This document shows, one piece after another, positions 1-6,213 of a stretch of DNA of 8,499 bases (position 1 is its first letter; each line of letters opens with the position of its first letter). Location of the stretch: contig JAFSBP010000057.1 in assembly GCA_017437205.1 (NCBI GenBank), forward strand, positions 1-8,499, written 5' to 3'. The translations under genes were made by a program, and so were the position numbers. This stretch comes from Lachnospiraceae bacterium. Its GTDB lineage: Bacteria > Bacillota > Clostridia > Lachnospirales > Lachnospiraceae. The notes beneath the pieces were generated by a model, which worked only from the letters and a program-made list of their open reading frames with translations, made no database searches and was not told the DNA's origin.

Positions 1-1097
1 TCCTCTTTAAGCAAACGGTATGCCGCTGCTGCCAATGGAACACCGATCAGCATACCGAGGATTCCGAACAGACCACCGCCAACAGTGACCGCTGCAAGCA
101 CCCACATTCCCGGAAGTCCCAGTGAAGATCCCACCACACGGGGATAAATGAGATTTCCCTCCAGCTGCTGCAACACAGTGAGGTAGATTACAAACAAAAC
201 CGCCTGCAACGGAGATACCGTGAGGATCATAAACGCTCCAACCACTGCTCCGATATATGCGCCTGCAATCGGGATTAATGCGGTAAATCCTACCAATGTA
301 CCAATCATGGTTGCATAGGGGAAGCGGAAAATAAACATACCGATCATACACAGTACACCCAAGATTACTGCCTCGACGCACTGACCCACCACATAGCGGT
401 GGAAGCAGTCATTGAGCACGTCAAACACATGGTGCACCTGACCTCGCAGATTCGGTTTTAAATACACCTTCATCAGGCGATTTCCCTCACTCAGCAGATT
501 ATCCTTGCTGATCAGCAGGTAAACTGAAAAAATCACTGCCACAAGCACCGTCACTGCAGTAGAAAACACCGAAGTAATCACTCCGGCCACGGTACCGACC
601 GCCCCGCCGATACCATCAGTCACCGCCTGAACCGCTTTCCCAATCAAATCCTTCCAGTTGATACTCTCAAGCGCTTCCCACACACCTGCGGGAATCAATT
701 CCGCCAAAGACTGATTTTCAGACAAATCTTCAAGTGCTCCCGGAAGCCAATCCAATGCAAGTTTGATAAGCAGCTGCACACTGGCCACCAGCTCCGGCAC
801 CACCAAACCGAGCACCGCAGCCACGATGCCAAGCATTGTTACGATGGAAAGCACGAGGCAGATCACTCTTCGGCTCTTTATTATCCCTTTCTTCTTGGAA
901 TTCGGAAAATATAACCGTTCATAGTAACTCATCAAAATATTAAGCACGTAGGCAATGATAACACCGATTAACAAAGGACCAGCCGCGCCGAGAATCAGCC
1001 ACGCCCATTTGGTGACACTCCCCCAATAATAAATTCCCAAAAACAACAGAAATGCGCTGATTCCGACACGAAAACAGGTTTTCCATTCAAGCTTCAT
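1..1097 (-). CDS. AI-2E family transporter (UPF0118), 3' end outside window
   Basis: This is a polytopic membrane protein of the AI-2E/UPF0118 family. Characterised members export small molecules such as autoinducer-2 or act as ion/H+ antiporters, so the substrate here is unknown. The frame is open from ATG at 1097 to the window edge, giving 365 visible codons and no stop; the family is usually about 340-400 residues, so only a short tail is missing. Hydrophobic stretches lie near residues 10-27, 31-56, 78-100, 165-196, 241-258, 263-290, 296-310 and 331-360. Between the third and fourth is the amphipathic region typical of the family (about 101-160). The C-terminal hallmark is clear: LEGNLIYPRVVG at 312-323, then a Gly-rich LFGILGMLIGVPLAA segment at 343-357. 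The start is supported by AGGAGG six bases upstream. It lies downstream of murC across a 111-base gap filled with DnaA boxes. I see no convincing promoter or terminator of its own. Family confidence is high, substrate unknown. Confidence 0.9.
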   Translation of the reverse strand, partial: MKLEWKTCFRVGISAFLLFLGIYYWGSVTKWAWLILGAAGPLLIGVIIAYVLNILMSYYERLYFPNSKKKGIIKSRRVICLVLSIVTMLGIVAAVLGLVVPELVASVQLLIKLALDWLPGALEDLSENQSLAELIPAGVWEALESINWKDLIGKAVQAVTDGIGGAVGTVAGVITSVFSTAVTVLVAVIFSVYLLISKDNLLSEGNRLMKVYLKPNLRGQVHHVFDVLNDCFHRYVVGQCVEAVILGVLCMIGMFIFRFPYATMIGTLVGFTALIPIAGAYIGAVVGAFMILTVSPLQAVLFVIYLTVLQQLEGNLIYPRVVGSSLGLPGMWVLAAVTVGGGLFGILGMLIGVPLAAAAYRLLKE

Positions 1098-1130
1098 ACA
1101 TTACCTCCTGCATGTGTTCTTTTTCGACAC

Positions 1131-1208
1131 TTATCCACAATTTCTCTATTTTTTCGTGGATTACCGTGTGGATTAAACTGTGGATAACAATGTGGATAAT
1201 GTGGATAA
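1131..1208 (-). promoter_or_regulatory. DnaA-box cluster (six boxes, four perfect)
   Basis: Four exact copies of the bacterial DnaA box TTATCCACA are present: 1200-1208, 1191-1199 and 1179-1187 on the minus strand, and 1131-1139 on the plus strand. Two more minus-strand copies are near matches: TAATCCACA at 1167-1175 (one mismatch) and TAATCCACG at 1155-1163 (two mismatches). The first minus-strand box abuts the murC stop codon directly. Consecutive minus-strand boxes are separated by 0, 3, 3 and 3 bp, and the inverted box follows after 15 bp. That 15-bp gap is nearly all A/T. DnaA is the replication initiator; box clusters away from oriC are known in other bacteria to bind DnaA and modulate initiation or nearby transcription. 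No dnaA, dnaN or other replication gene is visible here, so a titration or regulatory site is more likely than the main origin. Protein binding is inferred from sequence only. Confidence 0.8.
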
Positions 1209-2585
1209 CTACCGATGTAGCAAGTCTTCTCCAATATTTACAACGTCTCCCGCCCCCATCGTTATCAACATATCATTGTGGACAAGCTTGTGGAGAAGAT
1301 AATCTTCTATCTCATCAAAGGTATCGAAGCAGATCACGCTCTTGCCTTTTTTCTGCAGTCTGGCGGCGATATCCGCCGAGCTGACACCGTAAATATCTTC
1401 CTCCCTGGCCGCATAAATCTTTGCCAATATGATTTCGTCCGCAAAGCACAGGGCATCCGCAAACTCCTCCAGAAGTGCCTTCGTCCGGGTATAGGTGTGA
1501 GGCTGAAATACACACCACAATTTCCCACGTTTCATTTTCTGCGCTGCCGTAAGCGTCGCTTCGATCTCATCGGGATGATGGGCATAGTCATCGATCACCG
1601 TCGCCCCGTTCACCTCACCCTTATACTCAAACCGCCTCTCTGCCCCGGTAAACTCACTGAGAGCACTCTCAATCGCCCGAACTGAAATACCGCACTCATC
1701 CGCAATTGCGGCTGCGGCCAGCGCATTCAATACATTGTGCTCTCCGGGTACTCTCAAAGCAACCTCGCACCAGCGCTCATTATCGCGGTAGATCACAAAT
1801 TCATTTTTTCTTTTTTCATCGTGCAGTTCAGCCCGATAATTCAGTCCTTCTCCACGGATACCGAAAGTTTTCACCCGACAGGAAAGACCTTCCGTCAGTG
1901 CCTCCATCTCATCGATCTCCCCATTGATGACCAGCAGACCGTTTTGCGGCAACAGCTTCGCAAACTCCCTAAAGGAGTGACGTATGTCATGAATATCCTT
2001 AAAAAAGTCCAAATGGTCCTCGCGCACATTTAGGACGGCTGCGATAGTGGGATAGAAGGACAGGAAGCTGTTTGTATACTCACAGGCCTCCGTAATAAAG
2101 GTCCCCGTCCCTCCCAGACGGATATTTCCACCGATGGAATGAAGTATTCCCCCCACACTGACCGTGGGGTCCTTCTCTCCTGCCATAAAAATCTCCGACA
2201 CCATAGAGGTGGTCGTCGTTTTTCCGTGGGTGCCGGAAACTGCGATGGCACACTCGTAATTCTTCATAATCTGTCCCAAAAGCTCAGCGCGTGTCATCAT
2301 CGGCAGCCCAAGCTCCACTGCACGCACATATTCCGGATTGTCCGGATGGATCGCTGCAGTATAGACAATAATTCCGCTCTCCGGCGTGATATGATCTGAC
2401 TCCTGACCGATATAGATTTTTGCCCCGCGCTCCGCGAGATGATCGGTCAGCGCGGATGACCGCCAATCAGATCCGGTCACAAAAAATCCACGTTGAATCA
2501 ACACTTCCGCCAGACCGCTCATACTGATGCCGCCGATTCCAATAAAATGTACGGCCGAAGGCCGGTTAAAATCAATCTGTACCAT
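1209..2585 (-). CDS. murC: UDP-N-acetylmuramate--L-alanine ligase MurC
   Basis: MurC is the cytoplasmic ATP-dependent ligase that adds L-alanine to UDP-MurNAc, the first peptide-stem step in peptidoglycan synthesis. The protein is 458 residues, full length for the family. The N-terminal UDP-binding domain begins with IGIGGISMSGLA (15-26). The central ATPase domain has the Mur-ligase P-loop GTHGKTTTT (118-126), the acidic EACEY motif (166-170) and NVREDHLD (186-193). It also has GEHNVLNALAA (281-291). The C-terminal domain carries GAERRFE (314-320) and DDYAHHP (332-338) and ends in an MGAGDVVNIG segment. The ATG is preceded by AAGGAG six bases away. That site lies inside the end of aroK, and the two genes overlap by 14 bases, which suggests translational coupling. 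The stop codon TAG is followed at once by the first DnaA box. No frameshift or missing motif was seen. Confidence 0.97.
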   Translation of the reverse strand: MVQIDFNRPSAVHFIGIGGISMSGLAEVLIQRGFFVTGSDWRSSALTDHLAERGAKIYIGQESDHITPESGIIVYTAAIHPDNPEYVRAVELGLPMMTRAELLGQIMKNYECAIAVSGTHGKTTTTSMVSEIFMAGEKDPTVSVGGILHSIGGNIRLGGTGTFITEACEYTNSFLSFYPTIAAVLNVREDHLDFFKDIHDIRHSFREFAKLLPQNGLLVINGEIDEMEALTEGLSCRVKTFGIRGEGLNYRAELHDEKRKNEFVIYRDNERWCEVALRVPGEHNVLNALAAAAIADECGISVRAIESALSEFTGAERRFEYKGEVNGATVIDDYAHHPDEIEATLTAAQKMKRGKLWCVFQPHTYTRTKALLEEFADALCFADEIILAKIYAAREEDIYGVSSADIAARLQKKGKSVICFDTFDEIEDYLLHKLVHNDMLITMGAGDVVNIGEDLLHR

Positions 2586-3111
2586 CTTGTTCTCCTTGCT
2601 TTGCCTGCAAAATCCGCTCTTTCAAAAGCTCTACGGTCTGGCCTACACTGCGCTTCCCCTCCTCGAGAACCAGATCAGAACCAGCACGGTAGAGAGGGAC
2701 ACGTTCGTCATAAAGGTCTTTGAGCGTCATTCCCGGTTTTAACACCACTCCTCTGGCTACTAAATCGCCCAAACGGTGCTTTAACGTGGAATAGGCCACA
2801 TCCAGAAAAACAACCGTTCCGATGGAACGCAGATGTTCTATCGCTTCCGGCTCGTAGCAGACGCTTCCCCCGGGGGCAATCACTGTGCGGTGAGTATTGA
2901 TACTGCAGAGAGCATCACTCTCCACCCGAAAAAAGCCCTCATTCCCTTGCTCCGCAATAATTTCCTTCAAGGTTTTACCGTGATGATCCTCAATTACACG
3001 ATCTCCATCCACAAAATCATATCCAAGTTCTTGTGCCAGACGTACGCCGATGGTACTCTTTCCGGAACCCGGCATACCAACTAATATAATATTATCCCAA
3101 TTCAGTCCCAT
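2572..3111 (-). CDS. aroK: Shikimate kinase family protein (divergent)
   Basis: This is a 179-residue P-loop kinase of the shikimate kinase family, which phosphorylates shikimate with ATP in the pathway to chorismate. Visible motifs are Walker A GMPGSGKS (12-19), the DGD pair (35-37) in place of the usual DxD, FFRVE with the substrate-binding Arg62, and PGGS (80-83) where E. coli-type enzymes have GGG. ERVPLY (136-141) carries the second conserved Arg. The lid lacks the classic RPLL; it reads RGVVLKPG (120-127), a form I recall from other Clostridia proteins annotated as shikimate kinase. Shikimate as substrate is therefore likely but not proven. The ATG at 3111 is the first good start before the P-loop. 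Its ribosome site is weak (GAGAGA about ten bases upstream), so expression may depend on ppaC, which ends 29 bases upstream. It overlaps murC by 14 bases. No other aromatic-pathway gene is in the window. Confidence 0.85.
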   Translation of the reverse strand: MGLNWDNIILVGMPGSGKSTIGVRLAQELGYDFVDGDRVIEDHHGKTLKEIIAEQGNEGFFRVESDALCSINTHRTVIAPGGSVCYEPEAIEHLRSIGTVVFLDVAYSTLKHRLGDLVARGVVLKPGMTLKDLYDERVPLYRAGSDLVLEEGKRSVGQTVELLKERILQAKQGEQDGTD

Positions 3112-3140
3112 TTTTCAAGTCTCTCTGTCGAATTTTATCC

Positions 3141-4790
3141 TTACATCGTCTGCCATACATCCATCAGGACAGGAATCAGCTGCTTCTTTCGTGAAACAAC
3201 TCCGGGAAGCACCGCAGATTTTTCCTCAACATGCGCCTCCGGGAATGCAGTCTTTAACAGTTTGAGTGCTGTCTGCCCGTCGCATAGCACCTCACTGTAC
3301 TCGTGAAGAATACTGGTCAGCATGATGAAGAACATATCCGTCCCACGCTTTGCGTGAATCTTCTCCATATATTCCAATACCTTTCGCTTCACCTCAGCCA
3401 GTTCCACCTCATCGAGAGAACTGATCTGTCCGATACCGACAGTCGTCCCCTCCCAATCAAACACTTTATAGTCTTGGTAGAACAGTTCCTGCCCTGTCTT
3501 ATTCTTCAATTTACTTGCGGCAGCAAACATCTCTCTGCCCAGCGCATCCGCATCCACCCCGGCAATCGCTGCCAACTCCAAAGCCGCGTTTTTATCCACT
3601 GCAGTACAGGTGGGTGATCTAAAGAGCAACGTGTCGGAAATGATCGCTGAGCACAATAGACCTGCCGTCTGCTCGTCGACGTCAATCCCCTCCTCACGGT
3701 ACATCTGGTATACAATAGTTGCCGTACAGCCCCATGGCTGATTTCTAAAGTATACCGGCTGAACCGTCTCGATGGCCGCCAGACGGTGATGATCGATTAT
3801 CTCAACAATCTCCGCATTTTCAATACCTTCCACCGCCTGGGAGCGCTCATTGTGATCCACCAGAATCACCTGCTTCCGCTTCATACCGAGCAGATTCCGG
3901 CGGGAGATCATTCCGTAATAATCGCCATTCTCATCAAGCACCGGGAATCCGCGATAACGCTCCTTCGCCATAATTTCGCGAATCTCATGCACGTCATCCT
4001 CCACATTGAATTTAATGAGACCCGTCGTCTTCATAAAATGGCTGATAGGCATGCTCTGATTGATCAAACGCGCCGCCGTAAACGTGTCATACGGCGTGGT
4101 GATCACTGCGCAGTTTTTCTCCTCTGCCAGCTTCTTGATCGTCATGGACACCGGAGCTCCGGTAGTCACCACGATACAGTCCGCATTCATCTCAATGGCA
4201 CAGAGCTGGGATTCATAGCGGTTCCCCTGAATAACCAGATCATGTTCCTTAATATAACTCTCCATAAGATCCGGGTTCGCCGCCGCCACCAGCACATTTC
4301 CCCGGTCAAATACTGCCTCCGGATCGCCCACCAACATCTCTCCGTCCAGCGTCTCAATAATATTTCGGTAGGGTGTCTTCGCCTCCGCCAGAATATGATT
4401 ATCATACACATTCATATAGGAGTTCGCGATATCTCCCATGGTGATCAGACCCTCAAGGCGGTCTTCCTGCGTAATCGGAAGCGTCACCATGCCACTCCCT
4501 TTCATCAATGCCCACGCTTTTTTCAACGAAATATTTTTATCCACCCCGGGACTTCGGTGAAGATCAATATCCTTAATCTGTGTTCCGATGGATTCAAAAA
4601 GTTCCGGCTCCTCCACATCAAACCGTTCAAGCACATACCTTGTCTCTGCGTTCACCTTGCCTGCTCTGCCCGGCACATGTACCTTGCCCGTCACCGCAGT
4701 CTTTAAGCGGGCGTAGGCAATCGCAGAGCAAATAGAATCCGTATCCGGATTTCGATGACCGATCACAACAGTCTTTCCTGCCAGTTCCAT
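3141..4790 (-). CDS. ppaC: Manganese-dependent inorganic pyrophosphatase with CBS-DRTGG-CBS regulatory insert
   Basis: This is a family II (DHH-type) soluble pyrophosphatase that hydrolyses PPi to two Pi and so pulls biosynthetic reactions forward. At 549 residues it is much longer than the plain enzyme (about 310) and matches the CBS-containing subclass. Catalytic residues visible: HRNPDTD (12-18, His12/Asp16/Asp18), VDHNE (311-315), DHH (333-335), SDTLLF (385-390) and the substrate-binding SRKKQ (533-537). Between the two halves of the DHH domain lie CBS1 (about 70-125), a DRTGG domain (about 140-245) and CBS2 (about 247-305). In studied clostridial relatives this module binds adenine nucleotides: AMP and ADP inhibit, diadenosine polyphosphates activate. 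That behaviour is inferred here. The ATG has GGGAGGAA just upstream. A promoter and a small inverted repeat may lie in the 122-base leader. It heads the ppaC-aroK-murC cluster. Confidence 0.96.
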   Translation of the reverse strand: MELAGKTVVIGHRNPDTDSICSAIAYARLKTAVTGKVHVPGRAGKVNAETRYVLERFDVEEPELFESIGTQIKDIDLHRSPGVDKNISLKKAWALMKGSGMVTLPITQEDRLEGLITMGDIANSYMNVYDNHILAEAKTPYRNIIETLDGEMLVGDPEAVFDRGNVLVAAANPDLMESYIKEHDLVIQGNRYESQLCAIEMNADCIVVTTGAPVSMTIKKLAEEKNCAVITTPYDTFTAARLINQSMPISHFMKTTGLIKFNVEDDVHEIREIMAKERYRGFPVLDENGDYYGMISRRNLLGMKRKQVILVDHNERSQAVEGIENAEIVEIIDHHRLAAIETVQPVYFRNQPWGCTATIVYQMYREEGIDVDEQTAGLLCSAIISDTLLFRSPTCTAVDKNAALELAAIAGVDADALGREMFAAASKLKNKTGQELFYQDYKVFDWEGTTVGIGQISSLDEVELAEVKRKVLEYMEKIHAKRGTDMFFIMLTSILHEYSEVLCDGQTALKLLKTAFPEAHVEEKSAVLPGVVSRKKQLIPVLMDVWQTM

Positions 4791-4805
4791 GCATTTCCTC
4801 CCTCT

Positions 4806-4825
4806 GACCGACGTGTTTGCCGGTC
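4806..4825. repeat. Short inverted repeat in the ppaC leader
   Basis: Arms GACCG (4806-4810) and CGGTC (4821-4825) are perfect complements around a 10-base loop. The hairpin ends a few bases before the ppaC ribosome site. It could be an operator or a weak leader hairpin. There is no U-run after it, so it is not a terminator. A five-base arm can arise by chance. Confidence 0.3.
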
Positions 4826-4828
4826 AAA

Positions 4829-4857
4829 TTCATACCAATACCAAAAACATTTTCCTA
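4829..4857 (-). promoter_or_regulatory. Possible ppaC promoter (weak)
   Basis: On the minus strand an extended -10 reads TGGTATGAA, with hexamer TATGAA at 4829-4834 and the TG two bases before it. With a 17-bp spacer the -35 slot (4852-4857) is TAGGAA, a poor match. If real, transcription would begin near 4822, at the edge of the inverted repeat. The case rests on position (just after the upstream terminator) and the extended -10 only. Confidence 0.28.
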
Positions 4858-4864
4858 ATATGGT

Positions 4865-4900
4865 AAAGAAAGGCTGCCTCAGAGTATATCCGAAACAGCC
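4865..4900 (-). terminator. Rho-independent terminator after the small membrane protein gene
   Basis: On the minus strand a 12-bp stem forms between 4889-4900 and 4872-4883 (outer pairs GGCTG/CAGCC, three G-U wobbles inside) with a 5-base loop at 4884-4888. It is followed by the U-rich run TTTCTTT (4871-4865). It sits 12 bases after the stop codon of the 87-residue protein gene. The opposite strand has no T-run after the hairpin, so it works in the minus direction. It separates the metK side from the ppaC cluster. Confidence 0.85.
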
Positions 4901-4912
4901 CGCCTGTGTCTA

Positions 4913-5176
4913 TTATTTCGCTTCTTCCGTGCTCAGCACGCCGGCATCATCGGATACAACATAGGATGTCGAACTGTAGCTGGGCAGAGAGTTGATGTAA
5001 GCTTTGTACTCATTGCGAATGGTCAAGCCGACAGCTCCAACTGCGCCGACTGCCAACACAGCAGCAACCACAATCGCGATCACCTTATTTCTCGCTTTCT
5101 GGCGCTTCTGCTTCGCAATCGTTTCCTTACGATTCGCTTTTTCTTCTTTGTACTTGTTTACTTTCTCCTGGCTCAT
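4913..5176 (-). CDS. Small single-pass membrane protein, unknown function
   Basis: I do not recognise this 87-residue protein. It has three parts. Residues 1-31 are highly charged, with 12 Lys/Arg and four Glu, and are probably a cytoplasmic helix. Residues 32-53 are one hydrophobic segment of Ala/Val/Ile with a regular GxxGxxG pattern (Gly44, Gly47, Gly50) of the sort that favours helix packing. Residues 54-87 form a short Ser/Tyr-rich tail ending in acidic residues. By the positive-inside rule the N-terminus is inside and the tail outside. No signal-peptidase site or Cys lipobox is seen. The ATG at 5176 has a modest AGG-containing ribosome site about eight bases upstream. Reality of the gene is supported by a near-consensus promoter just upstream and a strong terminator just downstream, which together make a single-gene unit. 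Function cannot be assigned. Confidence 0.8.
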   Translation of the reverse strand: MSQEKVNKYKEEKANRKETIAKQKRQKARNKVIAIVVAAVLAVGAVGAVGLTIRNEYKAYINSLPSYSSTSYVVSDDAGVLSTEEAK

Positions 5177-5223
5177 CTATGTAACCTGCCTTTCGCAAAA
5201 ATCTTCAAATGAATGTATTAAAT

Positions 5224-5252
5224 ATCATAGCATATGTGCGCAAAATTTTCAA
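5224..5252 (-). promoter_or_regulatory. Sigma-A type promoter for the small membrane protein gene
   Basis: On the minus strand: -35 TTGAAA (5247-5252), exactly 17 bp of spacer, -10 TATGAT (5224-5229), each one base from consensus. The -10 is also extended, with TGC immediately before it. Predicted start is near 5217, giving a leader of about 40 bases. The promoter lies in the 82-base gap after the glcK stop and is the best promoter match in the window. No terminator separates it from glcK, so read-through from metK-glcK is also possible. Confidence 0.8.
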
Positions 5253-5258
5253 GTGATT

Positions 5259-6200
5259 TTATTGGTGATTCAGTACCAATTTCGCTGCACCGTAGAGTCC
5301 CGCATCGTTCCCCAGCGTGGCAAGACAGATTTTTGCCCGCTTCGCACTGAGCTTAATATATCTGTCATAGTGTACACGCAGCTTATCTAACAGATACTCT
5401 CCCGCCTTGGATACACCTCCGCCAATGACATAAACTTCCGGATCCACCGTGTAGGTTAACATTGTCAGACCGACAGCCAGATAGTTCATCGCCTCATCAA
5501 CAACAATTTCCGCCAGCTCATCCCCCGCCTTTGCCGCATCAAGAACATCCTTTGCCGTAAAGTTACCGGATACACGCAGCACAGAAAGTTCCTCGGAAAC
5601 CGCCAGATGACGTTTCGCCAGGCGAACCAGCCCAGTCGCAGACGCATACATTTCCACACAGCCTCTTCCGCCGCAGTTACACAGCTCTGCCTCATCCCGG
5701 TTCACCGGCAGGTGCCCCAATTCGCCGCCCATGCCGTTACTTCCGGTCAGAATCTTTCCGTTTAAGATAATCCCTGATCCCACGCCGGTACCAAGGGTGA
5801 CTGCCACGACATTTTCGTAGCCGCTTCCGCCCCCCTGCCAGAACTCGCCGAGTGCTGCCACATTCGCATCATTTCCACCATAAACAGGAAAGCCGAGAAG
5901 TTCAGAGAGTTCCTTCTCCGGATTAATATCTCTCCAGCCAAGATTTACACATGTCTCCACATATCCGTCGGGAAGCATAGGGCCGGGAACGCCAATCCCC
6001 GCACCCAACACCTCCTCACCGGAAATCCCTGCTGTTTCAAGCTTCTCCTTGATGCTGTCCGCAATGTCAGGAAGTATATATTTTCCGTTCTCCTCCGTTC
6101 TAGTAGGGATCTCCCATTTTTCAACCAAAGTCCCATCCTCACAAAAGAGACCGAGCTTCACCGTAGTTCCGCCCAAATCAATACCGATACACTTTTTCAT
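5259..6200 (-). CDS. glcK: Glucokinase, ROK family
   Basis: This cytoplasmic enzyme probably phosphorylates glucose with ATP to glucose-6-phosphate. The 313-residue length is normal for the ROK glucokinase group. The N-terminal phosphate-binding motif is GIDLGGTTVK (6-15). GGNDANVAALGEF (108-120) supplies the catalytic Asp111. TLGTGVGSGI (135-144) is the second phosphate motif, GGELGH (158-163) the ROK signature. The zinc site is complete: His163 with Cys174, Cys176 and Cys181 in CNCGGRGC. No DNA-binding domain is present, so it is a kinase rather than a ROK repressor. Substrate preference (glucose versus another hexose) is inferred from the family. The ATG has GGAG just upstream, and the gene begins 13 bases after metK with no terminator between them. 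It is thus probably co-transcribed with metK under the SAM riboswitch, an unusual pairing. Confidence 0.93.
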   Translation of the reverse strand: MKKCIGIDLGGTTVKLGLFCEDGTLVEKWEIPTRTEENGKYILPDIADSIKEKLETAGISGEEVLGAGIGVPGPMLPDGYVETCVNLGWRDINPEKELSELLGFPVYGGNDANVAALGEFWQGGGSGYENVVAVTLGTGVGSGIILNGKILTGSNGMGGELGHLPVNRDEAELCNCGGRGCVEMYASATGLVRLAKRHLAVSEELSVLRVSGNFTAKDVLDAAKAGDELAEIVVDEAMNYLAVGLTMLTYTVDPEVYVIGGGVSKAGEYLLDKLRVHYDRYIKLSAKRAKICLATLGNDAGLYGAAKLVLNHQ

Positions 6201-6213
6201 CGTCTCTCCATTC

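Noticed and set aside
1131..1187. Inverted pair of DnaA boxes read as a murC terminator
   Set aside because: The arms could pair over a loop of about 39 bases, but no U-run follows on the minus strand, so a rho-independent terminator is not supported.
1131..1208. DnaA-box cluster as the chromosome's main replication origin
   Set aside because: No dnaA, dnaN, recF or gyr gene, no DnaA-trio repeat and no extended A/T-rich unwinding region is seen. It is kept as a cluster of unknown role.
1112..1384. Plus-strand open frame running through the DnaA-box region into murC
   Set aside because: Its repeated Trp-Ile run (roughly WITMWIMWITT) is just the translated DnaA boxes, and the rest is antisense to murC. 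No ribosome site supports it.
3592..4545. Single DnaA-like 9-mers inside ppaC (TTATCCACT at 3592-3600, TTATCCACC at 4537-4545)
   Set aside because: Both arise from Val-Asp-Lys-Asn codons, are isolated and have one mismatch. They do not form a cluster.
3786..4706. Long plus-strand open frame of 306 codons opposite ppaC
   Set aside because: It lies wholly antisense to a gene with clear catalytic motifs, its product is rich in His/Arg/Ile with no recognisable domain, and it has no convincing ribosome site. It is a by-product of codon use in ppaC.
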